A program made the position numbers and the translations under genes. The notes under the pieces are model-generated. The model did not search any database. It was not told the DNA's origin and saw only the letters and a program-made list of their open reading frames with translations. Shown here piece after piece: positions 48,288 to 57,478 of a stretch of 64,000 bases of DNA; the stretch's first letter is position 1, and every line of letters begins with the position of its first letter. Origin of the DNA: Aquitalea magnusonii (GTDB taxonomy: Bacteria > Pseudomonadota > Gammaproteobacteria > Burkholderiales > Chromobacteriaceae); the NCBI RefSeq assembly GCF_003202035.1, contig NZ_QJKC01000012.1, forward strand, positions 62,001-126,000. The letters are read 5' to 3'.

Positions 48288-48438
48288 GTCATCCTGCTGA
48301 AATCGGGAAAGGCCATATTGTCGCACAATCCGCCGCGCCCGGATCACCAAGCAAGCGCTTGACTTTCACTTTCAAACATAAGCATGTGCTAATTAGCGAC
48401 AGAAACGGATATTTTTTAGCTTTTCGAAAATTCGGATG

Positions 48439-48467
48439 TTGACACTCGAGCGCGACATCCGGATAAT
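48439..48467 (+). promoter_or_regulatory. Strong sigma70 promoter of a predicted small RNA
   Basis: Perfect -35 TTGACA (48439-48444) and -10 GATAAT (48462-48467) with the optimal 17-base spacer. No protein gene of any size follows on this strand. Confidence 0.75.
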
Positions 48468-48473
48468 CCGTAC

Positions 48474-48565
48474 TCGTTGAGATGCAGCAATTGCTTCTTG
48501 ATAGTTTCTCCTCTATTTCTCCTTTGTAGACTTGGCGCGGGCCTCACGGCACCGCGCATTTTTTT
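48474..48565 (+). ncRNA. Predicted small RNA, about 92 nt, CU-rich
   Basis: The predicted transcript begins about 7 bases after the -10 hexamer and ends in a stem GCGCGGGCC / GGC-A-CCGCGC (48535-48557) followed by seven T. The 5' part can form a short hairpin around AGCAATTGCT. The central unpaired stretch, 48506-48526, contains the CU-rich words TTTCTCCTCT and ATTTCTCCTTT, each complementary to Shine-Dalgarno sequences. The design resembles Neisseria sibling sRNAs that block ribosome binding; homology was not tested. Its partner could be Hfq or the ProQ-type protein at 21.2 kb. Confidence 0.65.
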
Positions 48566-48829
48566 GTCCATTCGCCGGCCAACCCCAGTAAAAATCTGCA
48601 TAACACAATGTTATTAAAGATTTTTTACACCAGAAGCACTTTCCCCCCATTCGCTGACAAGCACGCCGGGCAGCAGGACAGGCTGCTCCTGGGCATGACT
48701 GCGCATGCCAGTCACTGCCGGCAACCCAGGACAATGGAATGAACGCTGGCCATGTTCGGATCTGCGCAATATTGCGCAGCAAATGAAACATATACTGTAT
48801 ACAAGTTCAGATTGTGACAAAAAAGAAAA

Positions 48830-48853
48830 ACCGAACATGCGGAAATGTTCGGT
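48830..48853 (-). terminator. Minus-strand terminator
   Basis: Perfect 9-bp arms (48830-48838, 48845-48853; accgaacat/atgttcggt). Read leftward the stem is followed by TTTTTCTTTTTT. It could end the yfcF transcript 180 bases downstream of its stop codon. Confidence 0.6.
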
Positions 48854-48956
48854 CTTGCTGAGCGAGCAAGGCAAAACAGCGGGAATTGCGCTGTTGATCG
48901 GGGAATCCAGTCTGGGGACCAAACTGGAAATGATGAGACTGCACCAGAGAAATTAA
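48837..48956 (+). CDS. 39-codon ORF of uncertain status
   Basis: An ATG ORF encoding MRKCSVLLSEQGKTAGIALL and 19 further residues. No good ribosome site is present; the ATG lies inside the arm of a hairpin. An 18-bp palindrome and promoter-like sequence lie 60 bases upstream. Could be a regulated peptide or a chance ORF. Confidence 0.25.
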   Translation: MRKCSVLLSEQGKTAGIALLIGESSLGTKLEMMRLHQRN

Positions 48957-49035
48957 GTTCGGACTTGAAGAAAATTCCACACCGCAGCCAAGCAGCACTG
49001 TGGCGGGCCGCACACAGCGCAGCGGCTGTCCGGCA

Positions 49036-49674
49036 TCAGGCCAGCGCCGGGCGCGCTAGCTGCAGCCACTGCTGCACTGATGGTCGTTGCCATTGCCGGG
49101 CAGCGTAATCTGCCAGCCGCTGCGGCATGGGGTCGCCATTCAGGCGCAGGCGATTGAGCATCAGCGCCAGATCGACATCGACAATGCTCCACTCGCCAAA
49201 CAGGCTGTCCCGCCCCGGTAGCAGCAACTGTTCGGCAACACGCAGCAGCTTGTGGGCGGCGCGCTGGCCGCTATCCGACAAGGGCTGGCGCACTGGCCGG
49301 TAAAACACCACCAGCGTATCCCGCTCTTGCCGCAAAGGCAGCAGATCACTGCGTAACCAGGCCTGGATTTGCCGTGCCCGCGCCTTGTCCTGGGCCGATT
49401 GCGGGTACAAAGCCGGGGCGGGGAACAACTCGTCCAGATATTCGGTAATGGCCGAAGACTCACTGAGCACGAAATCACCATGCTGCAAGGCGGGCACCCG
49501 CGCGGTCAGTGAACTGGCGGCATAGGCCGGTGCATGATTGGCCCCGTGATCCAGGTCCAGCGTGGCCAGGGTAAAGGGCAGCTGCTTTTCCTGTAGCGCC
49601 ACATACACCGACATGGCATAGGGGCTGCAGTACTGGGCATCGACAGTAAGGTGTAGTGCTGCGCGACTGTGCAT
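49036..49674 (-). CDS. yfcF: Glutathione S-transferase, YfcF type
   Basis: A 212-residue GST. The thioredoxin-like N domain carries DAQYCSPYAMSVYVALQEK and SESSAITEYLDELFP; the helical C domain has ARARQIQAWLRSDLLPLRQER and LFGEWSIVDVDLALMLNRL. These are near-identical to landmarks of E. coli YfcF, which has glutathione-dependent peroxidase activity. A plain detoxification role is likely. Followed on the same strand by a possible terminator at 48.8 kb. Confidence 0.92.
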   Translation of the reverse strand: MHSRAALHLTVDAQYCSPYAMSVYVALQEKQLPFTLATLDLDHGANHAPAYAASSLTARVPALQHGDFVLSESSAITEYLDELFPAPALYPQSAQDKARARQIQAWLRSDLLPLRQERDTLVVFYRPVRQPLSDSGQRAAHKLLRVAEQLLLPGRDSLFGEWSIVDVDLALMLNRLRLNGDPMPQRLADYAARQWQRPSVQQWLQLARPALA

Positions 49675-49698
49675 CGGTGACCTCCTTTGGCGGTGGCG

Positions 49699-50085
49699 TT
49701 AATCAGTGCCGGGCTGGTCTAGTTGCTCAGGCCCGGCGATAAAGCTGGCGCTGCTGATCTTGCCCGCTTCCACGGTATACAGACACAGCAGCTCGATCTG
49801 GCCCGGTCCCTCGGCAAAATTGCGCCTGACCATTTCATGGTCAATCACCACCTGCCCAATGACCTGACGCCGTAACAGCCTTGCATGCAGATCGGGCTCG
49901 GCGAAGCGGGCGATGGCCCGCTGGCGAATCTCGGCATGACCACGCGCCAGCAAGGTGGCAGGGTGCTGGTACTGGCAGGCATCGGGGGCATAAGTGGCTA
50001 GCCAGCCTTCCAGATCATGGGCGTTGTAGGCATCCAGCTGTTGCTGCACTACCGCTTCGGGCGACAAATACGCTGTGTCAGCCAT
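49699..50085 (-). CDS. SnoaL/NTF2-like protein
   Basis: A 128-residue NTF2-fold protein: VVQQQLDAYNAHDLEGWLAT, YAPDACQYQHPATLLARG and the C-terminal sheet strand QIELLCLYTVEAGKI are characteristic of the SnoaL-like steroid isomerase superfamily. Substrate unknown. It precedes yfcF by 24 bases on the same strand, so the two are probably co-transcribed. Confidence 0.85.
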   Translation of the reverse strand: MADTAYLSPEAVVQQQLDAYNAHDLEGWLATYAPDACQYQHPATLLARGHAEIRQRAIARFAEPDLHARLLRRQVIGQVVIDHEMVRRNFAEGPGQIELLCLYTVEAGKISSASFIAGPEQLDQPGTD

Positions 50086-50121
50086 GCAGGCTATCTCCTG
50101 TTGTCGATTGAGCGCAAAAAA

Positions 50122-50143
50122 AACGGCAGCCGCAGCTGCCGTT
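50122..50143 (-). terminator. ilvD terminator
   Basis: 9-bp arms aacggcagc/gctgccgtt (50122-50130, 50135-50143) followed leftward by a T-run. Confidence 0.75.
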
Positions 50144-50168
50144 CTTGCACATTCTGCGGGCAGTCCGC

Positions 50169-52022
50169 TTATTTTTCCACCTGGGTCACATCACGCACCG
50201 CGCCGGTATCGGCGCTGGTGGTCATGGCCGCGTAAGCACGCAGGGCGGCGCTGACCGGACGCTGGCGGTCCACCGGCTTCCAGGCATCACGGCCACGCGC
50301 GTTCATGGCGGCACGGCGCGCAGCCAGTGCCTCGTCGCTGATGGCCAGACGGATGCCGCGGTTGGGGATGTCGATCTCGATGGTATCGCCCTCTTCCACC
50401 AGGCCGATGGCACCGCCTTCGGCTGCTTCCGGCGACACGTGGCCGATGGACAGGCCGGAAGTACCACCGGAGAAGCGGCCATCGGTCAGCAGCGCGCAGG
50501 CCTTGCCCAGGCCCTTGGACTTGAGATAGCTGGTGGGATAGAGCATTTCCTGCATGCCGGGGCCGCCTTTGGGGCCTTCGTAGCGGATCACCACCACGTC
50601 GCCAGCCACAATCTGGTCGTCCAGAATGGCGGCAACGGCATCGTCCTGGCTTTCGAAGATGCGGGCACGACCGGTGAACTTGAGGATGGAATCATCCACA
50701 CCAGCCGTTTTCACGATGCAGCCACGCTCGGCGATATTGCCGTACAGCACGGCCAGGCCGCCGTCCTGCGAGTAGGCATTGGCCTTGTCGCGGATGCAGC
50801 CAGCGGCGCGGTCGTCATCCACCGTCGGGTAACGCATGGATTGCGAGAAGGCGATGGTGGTGGGCACGCCACCCGGTGCGGCACGGTAGAAGCGGCGGGC
50901 TGCGCTGTCTTCGCCATGGCGCATGATGTCCCAGGCTTCCAGCCCCTCGGCCAGCGTCTTGCTATGAATGGTGGGTACATCGCGGTGGATCAGGCCGGCA
51001 CGGTCCAGTTCGGACAGGATGGCCACCACGCCACCGGCGCGGTGTACATCTTCCATATGATATTTCTGCGTGGCCGGCGCCACCTTGGACAGGCAGGGCA
51101 CCGAGCGCGAGATGCGGTCGATGTCAGCCATCTTGAAGTCGACACCGGCTTCGCTGGCAGCCGCCAGCAGGTGCAGCACGGTATTGGTGGAGCCGCCCAT
51201 GGCCACGTCCAGGCTCATGGCGTTTTCAAAAGCCTGCTTGGTGCCGATGGCACGCGGCAGCACGCTGGCGTCGTCCTGTTCGTAATAACGCTTGGTAATG
51301 TCGACGATCAGGCGGCCGGCACGCAGGAACAATTCCTTGCGGTCGGCATGGGTGGCTACCAGGCTGCCGTTGCCCGGCAGCGACAGGCCCAGTGCTTCGG
51401 TCAGGCAGTTCATCGAGTTGGCGGTGAACATGCCGGAGCAGGAGCCGCAAGTCGGACAGGCCGAGCGTTCCACCCGCTCCACGTCCTCATTGGAGATGGC
51501 GCTATTGGCCGCTTCCACCATGGCGTCGACCAGGTCGAGCTTGCGGATGTCGTTGCCCCATTGCACCTTGCCGGCTTCCATCGGGCCACCGGAAACAAAG
51601 ATCACCGGAATGTTCAGGCGCATGGCGGCCATCAGCATGCCGGGGGTGATCTTGTCGCAGTTGGAGATGCACACCAGCGCGTCGGCACAGTGGGCATTCA
51701 CCATGTATTCCACGCTATCGGCAATCAGGTCGCGGCTAGGCAGGCTGTACAGCATACCGCCATGGCCCATGGCGATGCCGTCGTCGATGGCGATGGTGTT
51801 GAATTCCTTGGCCACCCCGCCGGCGCGTTCGATTTCACGCGCCACCAGCTGGCCCATATTGTGCAGGTGGACATGGCCGGGGACGAACTGGGTAAAGCTG
51901 TTGGCAATGGCGATGATGGGCTTGCCAAAATCCTCGTCTTTCATGCCGGTGGCGCGCCACAGGGCGCGGGCACCCGCCATGTTGCGACCGGCGGTAGAGG
52001 TTTTGGAACGGTATTGGGGCAT
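50169..52022 (-). CDS. ilvD: Dihydroxy-acid dehydratase
   Basis: A 617-residue iron-sulfur enzyme, the shared third step of branched-chain amino acid synthesis. Cluster cysteines lie in CISNCDK (about residue 122) and [11 protein letters not shown] (about 195). [20 protein letters not shown] is the usual N terminus, and the C terminal [20 protein letters not shown] is intact. Divergent from lgt. Confidence 0.98.
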   Translation of the reverse strand: MPQYRSKTSTAGRNMAGARALWRATGMKDEDFGKPIIAIANSFTQFVPGHVHLHNMGQLVAREIERAGGVAKEFNTIAIDDGIAMGHGGMLYSLPSRDLIADSVEYMVNAHCADALVCISNCDKITPGMLMAAMRLNIPVIFVSGGPMEAGKVQWGNDIRKLDLVDAMVEAANSAISNEDVERVERSACPTCGSCSGMFTANSMNCLTEALGLSLPGNGSLVATHADRKELFLRAGRLIVDITKRYYEQDDASVLPRAIGTKQAFENAMSLDVAMGGSTNTVLHLLAAASEAGVDFKMADIDRISRSVPCLSKVAPATQKYHMEDVHRAGGVVAILSELDRAGLIHRDVPTIHSKTLAEGLEAWDIMRHGEDSAARRFYRAAPGGVPTTIAFSQSMRYPTVDDDRAAGCIRDKANAYSQDGGLAVLYGNIAERGCIVKTAGVDDSILKFTGRARIFESQDDAVAAILDDQIVAGDVVVIRYEGPKGGPGMQEMLYPTSYLKSKGLGKACALLTDGRFSGGTSGLSIGHVSPEAAEGGAIGLVEEGDTIEIDIPNRGIRLAISDEALAARRAAMNARGRDAWKPVDRQRPVSAALRAYAAMTTSADTGAVRDVTQVEK

Positions 52023-52220
52023 GTCTTGTTTCCTTGATGATCAGATGCTTGCAGAGCACATTGCCGCTGACCGCGCCTGTGTTGCAGGCCGGTCTGCCCT
52101 CTCCGGGGTGCCGCTGGATCGGGCTGGCCACATTCTGTCATGGTAATGACAGGACGCGGCGGAACGCATTCCGTATAATTTCGTCCATATTCTTTTACCG
52201 CAAACGCACCGACCTGACAA
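52023..52220. promoter_or_regulatory. Divergent ilvD/lgt promoter region
   Basis: About 200 bases. A perfect -10 TATAAT at 52174-52179 probably belongs to lgt. The inverted repeat CTGTCA-tggtaa-TGACAG (52135-52152) lies just upstream and may be an operator. No clear -35 at standard spacing. Confidence 0.5.
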
Positions 52221-53072
52221 ATGATCGTTCATCCGCAGTTTGACCCCGTCGCCATCCACCTGGGCCCGCTGGCCATTCACTGGTATGGCCTGATGTACCT
52301 GCTGGGCTTTGGCCTGTTCCTGCTGCTGGGTAATTACCGCATCCGCCAGGGCCATGCCTTCCTCACTTCCAAGCTGCTGGACGACCTGCTGATGTATGGC
52401 GTGCTCGGCGTGGTGATTGGCGGACGCCTGGGTGAAGTGCTGTTTTACGAGCCCGGCTACTACTTCAGCCATCCGGCGGAAATCTTCATGGTGTGGAAGG
52501 GTGGCATGTCCTTCCATGGCGGTTTCCTGGGGGTGCTGGTGGGCATGGCCTTGTTTGCCCGCAAACAGCAGCGCAGCTTCTGGGAGCTGACCGACTTTAT
52601 CGCTCCGCTGGTGCCGCTGGGCCTGGCGGCCGGACGTATCGGCAACTTCATCAATGGCGAGCTGTGGGGCCGCGTGGCCAGCCCCGACCTGCCCTGGGCC
52701 ATGTTGTTTCCGCAGGCGCGGGCCAATGATCTGGCCGAGGGCCAGACTTCGTCCGATCTGCTCAATATGCTGATGCAGTATGGCGCGCTGCCACGTCACC
52801 CTTCGCAGCTGTATGAATTCCTGCTGGAAGGCATCGCCCTGTTTGCCGTGCTGTGGATCTACAGCAGCAAGCCGCGTGCCCGTGGCCAGGTGTCGGCGGT
52901 GTTCCTGATCGGTTACGGTCTGGCGCGTTTTGTCAGCGAGTTTTTCCGCAATCCGGACGCCGGCATCTTCGGCCATTCCTACACCATCAGCATGGGCCAG
53001 TGGCTGAGCCTGCCGATGATCATCATCGGCGTGGCGCTGCTGCTATTCTTCGGCAAACGCCAGCCACGCTAG
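52221..53072 (+). CDS. lgt: Prolipoprotein diacylglyceryl transferase
   Basis: A 283-residue inner-membrane enzyme that attaches diacylglycerol to the lipobox cysteine, first step of lipoprotein maturation. The signature [14 protein letters not shown] is present, with [11 protein letters not shown] and the catalytic-region LYEFLLEG. About seven membrane segments. Full length; a terminator follows at 53124-53146. Confidence 0.97.
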   Translation: MIVHPQFDPVAIHLGPLAIHWYGLMYLLGFGLFLLLGNYRIRQGHAFLTSKLLDDLLMYGVLGVVIGGRLGEVLFYEPGYYFSHPAEIFMVWKGGMSFHGGFLGVLVGMALFARKQQRSFWELTDFIAPLVPLGLAAGRIGNFINGELWGRVASPDLPWAMLFPQARANDLAEGQTSSDLLNMLMQYGALPRHPSQLYEFLLEGIALFAVLWIYSSKPRARGQVSAVFLIGYGLARFVSEFFRNPDAGIFGHSYTISMGQWLSLPMIIIGVALLLFFGKRQPR

Positions 53073-53123
53073 GCTATAATTGCCGCTGGCAGCTTGTAGC
53101 CTGCCATCATCAGTTTTATCCAG

Positions 53124-53150
53124 AAAGCCAGTCATCGACTGGCTTTTATT
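53124..53150 (+). terminator. lgt terminator
   Basis: 10-bp arms (53124-53133, 53137-53146; aaagccagtc/gactggcttt) followed by TTATTT. Confidence 0.75.
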
Positions 53151-53191
53151 TGTCCTGCGGCCTTTCGCCCGCACCGCTAAGGAAATCTGGC

Positions 53192-54040
53192 ATGAAAACC
53201 CTCAAGCTCACCCTGGCCACTGCCTTGCTGGCCTTGTCCGCCCTGGCTTCTGCCGAAGAAGCCGTGCTGAAAGTCTCCGCCATTCCCGATGAGGCCCCGA
53301 CCGAACTGCAACGCAAGTTTGCGCCGCTAGGCCAGTATCTGGAAAAGGAGCTGGGGATGAAGGTGCAATTCGTGCCGGTGACCGATTACGCCGCGGTGGT
53401 GACTGCGCTTAACAGCGACAAGATCGACATGGCCTGGCTGGGTGGCTTTACCTTTGTGCAGGCCAGCCTGCACGGCAAGGTGGTGCCGCTGGTGCAGCGC
53501 GAGGAAGACAGCAAGTTCACCGCCAAATTCATCGTCAATGCAGCGACGGGCGCCAAATCGCTGCAAGACCTCAAGGGCAAGAGCTTTGCTTTCGGCTCGG
53601 CCTCCTCCACTTCCGGTCACCTGATGCCGCGCTACTTCCTGCAGAAGGAAGGCATCAAGCCGGAAACCTTCTTCAAGAACGTCGCCTATTCCGGCGCACA
53701 TGACGCCACCGTGGCCTGGGTCGCCTCCGGCAAGGTGGATGCCGGTGCGCTCAATGCCTCGGTATGGGAAAAGCTGGTGCAAAGCGGCAAGGTGGATGGC
53801 AGCAAGGTGAAACTGCTGGCCACCACGCCGCCCTTCTACGATTACAACTGGACGGTGCGCGGCAATCTGGACAAGAAGCTGCAGGCCAGGATCACCAGCG
53901 CCTTCCTCAAGCTGGACCCGAAAAATCCGCAGGACAAAGCCATTCTCGATCTGCAACGGGCCAGCCGCTTCATTCCCACCAAGGCTGACAACTACAAGGG
54001 TATCGAGGCTGCGGCAGAAGCGGCAGGCCTGCTCAAGTGA
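53192..54040 (+). CDS. PhnD-like ABC substrate-binding protein, selenate type
   Basis: A 282-residue periplasmic protein with signal peptide MKTLKLTLATALLALSALAS. The mature start KVSAIPDEAPTELQRKFAPL, followed by KVQFVPVTDYAAVVTAL and WLGGFTFVQASLHG, matches the PhnD-like subgroup annotated as putative selenate transporter binding proteins. The ligand (selenate, phosphonate or another oxyanion) is not proven. Its stop overlaps the GTG start of the ATPase gene. First gene of a three-gene transporter operon. Confidence 0.85.
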   Translation: MKTLKLTLATALLALSALASAEEAVLKVSAIPDEAPTELQRKFAPLGQYLEKELGMKVQFVPVTDYAAVVTALNSDKIDMAWLGGFTFVQASLHGKVVPLVQREEDSKFTAKFIVNAATGAKSLQDLKGKSFAFGSASSTSGHLMPRYFLQKEGIKPETFFKNVAYSGAHDATVAWVASGKVDAGALNASVWEKLVQSGKVDGSKVKLLATTPPFYDYNWTVRGNLDKKLQARITSAFLKLDPKNPQDKAILDLQRASRFIPTKADNYKGIEAAAEAAGLLK

Positions 54041-54834
54041 GCCTGCAGTTTGACAGCGTCAGCCTGCAACTGGGCGGAACAGACATCCTGCGCGCGATCA
54101 GTCTGAGCCTGGCCCAGGGGGAGCAGGCGGCGCTGATCGGACCATCCGGCGCCGGCAAGACCTCGCTGCTGTTGCTGGCCGCCACCCGCTACCGTCCCGG
54201 ACACGGCAGCCTCAACCTGCTGGGCGACAATCCCTGGCATGTGTCACCGCGCTGGCTGGCCGGTTTGCGCAGCCGCATCGGCATGATCTACCAGGCAGCA
54301 CCCTTGCCGGCCCGCCAGCGGGTGGTGCATGCGGTGGCAGCCGGACGGCTGGGGCAGATGTCCGGCTGGAGCGCGTTGCGCCAGCTAGTGTGGCCGGACG
54401 ACACGGCAGCCATCCTGGACAGCCTGCAGCGGGTGGCGCTGGCCGACAAGCTGTGGCAACGCTGCGATCAGCTGTCCGGCGGGCAACGCCAGCGCGTCGG
54501 CATTGCCCGGGTGCTGCACCAGCGTCCCGCGCTGATACTGGCGGACGAACCGGTGGCAGCGCTCGACCCGCGGCTGGCCGATGACACCATCCGCCTGCTG
54601 TGCGACGAAGCCGCCGCACGCCAGTCCACCCTGCTGGTCAGCCTGCATTCGGTGGAACTGGCACTGGCTTATTTCCCGCGCATCATCGGGGTGCGCGATG
54701 GCCAGATCATGTTCGACCTGCCACGCGAGCAAGTGCATCCGGGCGTGGTCAGCGCCCTGTATGCCGGTGAAAGGCTGCGCGAGCCGGCTGAGCCACCCGC
54801 CCCGGCCGCCAGCCGCCAGGACCTGCGATGCTGA
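54037..54834 (+). CDS. ABC transporter ATP-binding protein, PhnC-like
   Basis: A 265-residue ATPase. Walker A GPSGAGKTSL, signature LSGGQRQRVGIARVL, Walker B LILADEPVAALDP, and switch His in LLVSLHSVEL. GTG start overlapping the binding-protein stop. Energises the fused permease encoded next (overlap of seven bases). Confidence 0.93.
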   Translation: MSLQFDSVSLQLGGTDILRAISLSLAQGEQAALIGPSGAGKTSLLLLAATRYRPGHGSLNLLGDNPWHVSPRWLAGLRSRIGMIYQAAPLPARQRVVHAVAAGRLGQMSGWSALRQLVWPDDTAAILDSLQRVALADKLWQRCDQLSGGQRQRVGIARVLHQRPALILADEPVAALDPRLADDTIRLLCDEAAARQSTLLVSLHSVELALAYFPRIIGVRDGQIMFDLPREQVHPGVVSALYAGERLREPAEPPAPAASRQDLRC

Positions 54835-56396
54835 GCAGCCATCCGCGCGATCCGGCGCGCTGGCCGCGCCTGCTTACCCTGCTGCTGTGTCTGGCCTTGC
54901 TGGCCCCCAGCTTCAGCCTGACCCAGTTCAACCCGGCCACCCTGGCCAATCCGGATAGCTGGCGCACCATGGCCGGCTTTGTCGCGGGGTTCTTCCCCAT
55001 GGCGCTGCAGGCGGATTTTCTGCGCGATGTGGCACGCGAAACCATCACCACGCTGGCCAGTGCCACCGCCGGTATTGCCTTGGCCATGCTGCTGGGTGCG
55101 CCGCTGGCCTTTGCCACCAGCCATGCCTTGCAGCGCCATGTGCTGGGTGGCGAGCGCCCTGCCCGTCTGGCCTGCTGGCTGGCCTCGGGGCTGCGCGGGC
55201 TGATGGTGATCTTGCGCGGCATTCCGGAAATCGTTTGGGCGCTGCTGCTGGTACGGGCGGTCGGCCTGGGCAGCCTGCCTGCGGTGCTGGCCATCGGCCT
55301 GGCGTATGGCGGCATGCTGGCCAAGGTGTATGCCGAGATTCTGGAATCACAAACACCCGGGCTGGCTTCTGCCCTGTATCTGCAAGGGGCCAGCCGCTGG
55401 CAGTGCCTGCTGTACGGCCTGTGGCCGCAAGCCCTGCCCGAGCTGCTGAGCTATAGCGTATATCGCTGGGAGTGCGCCATTCGCGCCTCGGCGGTGATGG
55501 GTTTTGTCGGTGCCGGTGGCGTGGGCCAGTTGCTGGACACCAGCCTGAAAATGCTCAATGGCGGCGAAGTCAGCACCCTGCTGCTGGTGTTCCTGTTGCT
55601 GGTCAGCCTGAGTGAAGGCGTCAGCCAGTTATCGCGCCTTGCCCTGGGCCGCGTAGCCACCACGCGCATGCTGCCGCTAATGGGCCTGCTCGCCGTGGCC
55701 GCCAGCGTGCTGTGGCTGTGGCCGGGCTGGCGGGATAGTGGTTTCGACAGCAGCGCCATCGTGCGCTTTGCCCGGGACTTCTTCCCCCCGGCCAGCGACA
55801 TGCTGGCGGACATCGCCCACGGCGTTGTGGAAACCCTGGCCATGTCGGGGCTGGGCAGCGTGCTCGCTTTTATGGCTGGCGCGGTGCTGGCCATGCCGGC
55901 CGCCGGCCGGTTTGGTTGGGCTGCAAAGTGGCTGAGCCGGCTGTTGCTGAACGTGCTGCGTGGCGTGCCCGACCTGCTATGGGCTGCCATGGCGGTACTG
56001 GCCGTGGGCCTTGGCCCGGCGGCCGGGGTGCTGGCGCTGGCCTTGCACACCACCGGCGTGCTGGGGCGGCTGTTTGCCGAGACACTGGAAAACGCCGACC
56101 CGGAGCCGGAGCTGGCCTTGCAGCAGGTCGGGGCCGGCAGGCTGCTGGCCTTTGCCTACGGTCAGTTGCCCACGGTATGCAGCCAGTGGCTGGCCTACAC
56201 CCTGTACCGCTGGGAAAACAATATCCGCAGCGCCACCGTACTGGGCATCGTGGGCGCCGGCGGCCTGGGACAGCAGCTGTATCTGGCCTTGTCGCTGTTC
56301 CAGCAGCACCGGGCAGCCAGCCTGATCATCGCCATGCTGCTGCTCTCGTGGGCGGTGGAACAGCTCAGCCGTTATTGCCGGCAGCGCATGGGCTGA
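54828..56396 (+). CDS. Fused double-permease ABC subunit, PhnE-like
   Basis: A 522-residue membrane protein containing two PhnE-type permease domains in tandem. Each has its own ABC coupling region: ASRWQCLLYGLWPQALPELL with the following YSVYRWECAIRASAVMGFVG, and later VGAGRLLAFAYGQLPTVCSQ with YTLYRWENNIRSATVLGIVG. The gene therefore supplies a complete two-permease channel in one polypeptide. Other systems use two genes or a homodimer. Hairpin terminator at 56422-56444. Confidence 0.88.
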   Translation: MLSSHPRDPARWPRLLTLLLCLALLAPSFSLTQFNPATLANPDSWRTMAGFVAGFFPMALQADFLRDVARETITTLASATAGIALAMLLGAPLAFATSHALQRHVLGGERPARLACWLASGLRGLMVILRGIPEIVWALLLVRAVGLGSLPAVLAIGLAYGGMLAKVYAEILESQTPGLASALYLQGASRWQCLLYGLWPQALPELLSYSVYRWECAIRASAVMGFVGAGGVGQLLDTSLKMLNGGEVSTLLLVFLLLVSLSEGVSQLSRLALGRVATTRMLPLMGLLAVAASVLWLWPGWRDSGFDSSAIVRFARDFFPPASDMLADIAHGVVETLAMSGLGSVLAFMAGAVLAMPAAGRFGWAAKWLSRLLLNVLRGVPDLLWAAMAVLAVGLGPAAGVLALALHTTGVLGRLFAETLENADPEPELALQQVGAGRLLAFAYGQLPTVCSQWLAYTLYRWENNIRSATVLGIVGAGGLGQQLYLALSLFQQHRAASLIIAMLLLSWAVEQLSRYCRQRMG

Positions 56397-56421
56397 TTCC
56401 TCAGCATGCACAACTCCTTGC

Positions 56422-56450
56422 AACGGCAGCCTTGGGCTGCCGTTTCTTAT
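56422..56450 (+). terminator. Terminator after the PhnCDE-like operon
   Basis: 10-bp arms (56422-56431, 56435-56444; aacggcagcc/ggctgccgtt) with a T-rich tail. Confidence 0.75.
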
Positions 56451-56582
56451 TCCATATTCTGATAAAAAATGCAGTTTTAATCGTTTTACCTGCTGAGCAG
56501 CAGCGCCTAGCATGGGGGCCATTCACTGCACTGCCTACCGGTACTGCAGTCATTGTCATCTCACTCCACAAGAGGCTTAGCC

Positions 56583-57389
56583 ATGAAAACCCCTTCCCTG
56601 CTACTGGCGCTCACCCTGCTGGGCACTGCCGGCCATGCCCTGGCCGACCGTCTGGACGACATCAAGAAAGCCGGCGTGCTGCGCGTGGCCGCTTTCGACA
56701 GCAATCCGCCCTTCGGTTTTCTGGATGCGCAAACCCACCAGATCAGCGGGCTGGATGTGGAAGTGGCCCAGGCCATTGCCAGGAAACTGCAAGTAAAACT
56801 GGAACTGGTGCCCACCAATCCCGCCAACCGCATTCCGCTGCTGGTGGCTGGCAAGGCGGATCTGGTCGCCGCCAACTTTACCGTCACCGACGAACGCAAG
56901 AAACAGGTGGATTTCAGCCTGCCCTACTTTGCTTCCGGTCAGCAGTTCATTGCCCGCAAAGGCAGCCTGAGCAAGCCGGAACAGCTGGCCGGCCTGCGCG
57001 TGGGGGTGGACAAGGGCACCACCCAGGAAATCTACCTGCGCGAGAAATACCGCCAGACCACGGTAGTGGCCTACGACGATACCCCGCTGGCCTTTACCGC
57101 GCTGCGTAACGGCAATGTGCAGGCCATTTCGCAAGACGGCTCCAAGCTGGCTGCGCTGCTGGCCAATGCCCCGGACAAGGCCAAGTACGAGCTGGCGCCC
57201 TTTACCCTGACCCGCGAATACCAGGCCATCGGCCTGCCCAAGGGCGAAGCCCGCCTGAGCAAGGCAGTGAATGACACGCTGCTGGAACTGGAAAAGTCCG
57301 GCCAGGCCCGCAAGATCTACGACCGCTGGTTCGGCCCCAAGACCAAGGCTCCGCTGCCGCGTGATTTCAAGATCGGCGACGCTGCCTGA
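56583..57389 (+). CDS. Amino-acid ABC transporter substrate-binding protein
   Basis: A 268-residue family-3 solute-binding protein. The signal MKTPSLLLALTLLGTAGHAL ends near ALA; the body has GVLRVAAFDSNPPFGFLD, GLDVEVAQAIARKL, and DLVAANFTVTDERKKQVDFS. Arginine and aspartate residues of the amino-acid site are present, suggesting a polar or acidic amino acid ligand, but the ligand is unknown. First of three genes; no ATPase gene is in the cluster. Confidence 0.9.
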   Translation: MKTPSLLLALTLLGTAGHALADRLDDIKKAGVLRVAAFDSNPPFGFLDAQTHQISGLDVEVAQAIARKLQVKLELVPTNPANRIPLLVAGKADLVAANFTVTDERKKQVDFSLPYFASGQQFIARKGSLSKPEQLAGLRVGVDKGTTQEIYLREKYRQTTVVAYDDTPLAFTALRNGNVQAISQDGSKLAALLANAPDKAKYELAPFTLTREYQAIGLPKGEARLSKAVNDTLLELEKSGQARKIYDRWFGPKTKAPLPRDFKIGDAA

Positions 57390-57478
57390 TTTTTCCCCGG
57401 ATCAGCCCACCGGCCTGCGCCTCGGTCGCACGGGTCGGTTTTCTGCGTTTTCATCCCCCTTACGGAAAGAATGGACAG

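Larger units (their letters stand above)
48288..49035. other. 750-base intergenic region with sRNA-like and operator-like elements
   Basis: No sizable gene. From left: a sigma70 promoter and terminator bounding a predicted small RNA (48439-48565); an AT-rich hairpin (48588-48628); an 18-bp palindrome (48762-48779) before a weak promoter; a 39-codon ORF (48837-48956); and a hairpin (48830-48853) that reads as a terminator on the minus strand. Confidence 0.6.

Noticed and set aside
48795..48810. LexA box (CTGT-N8-TCAG)
   Set aside because: The second half site deviates from ACAG and no SOS gene is adjacent.
50145..52037. 630-residue frame antisense to ilvD
   Set aside because: Shadow of ilvD; Gly/His/Ala-rich without domains.
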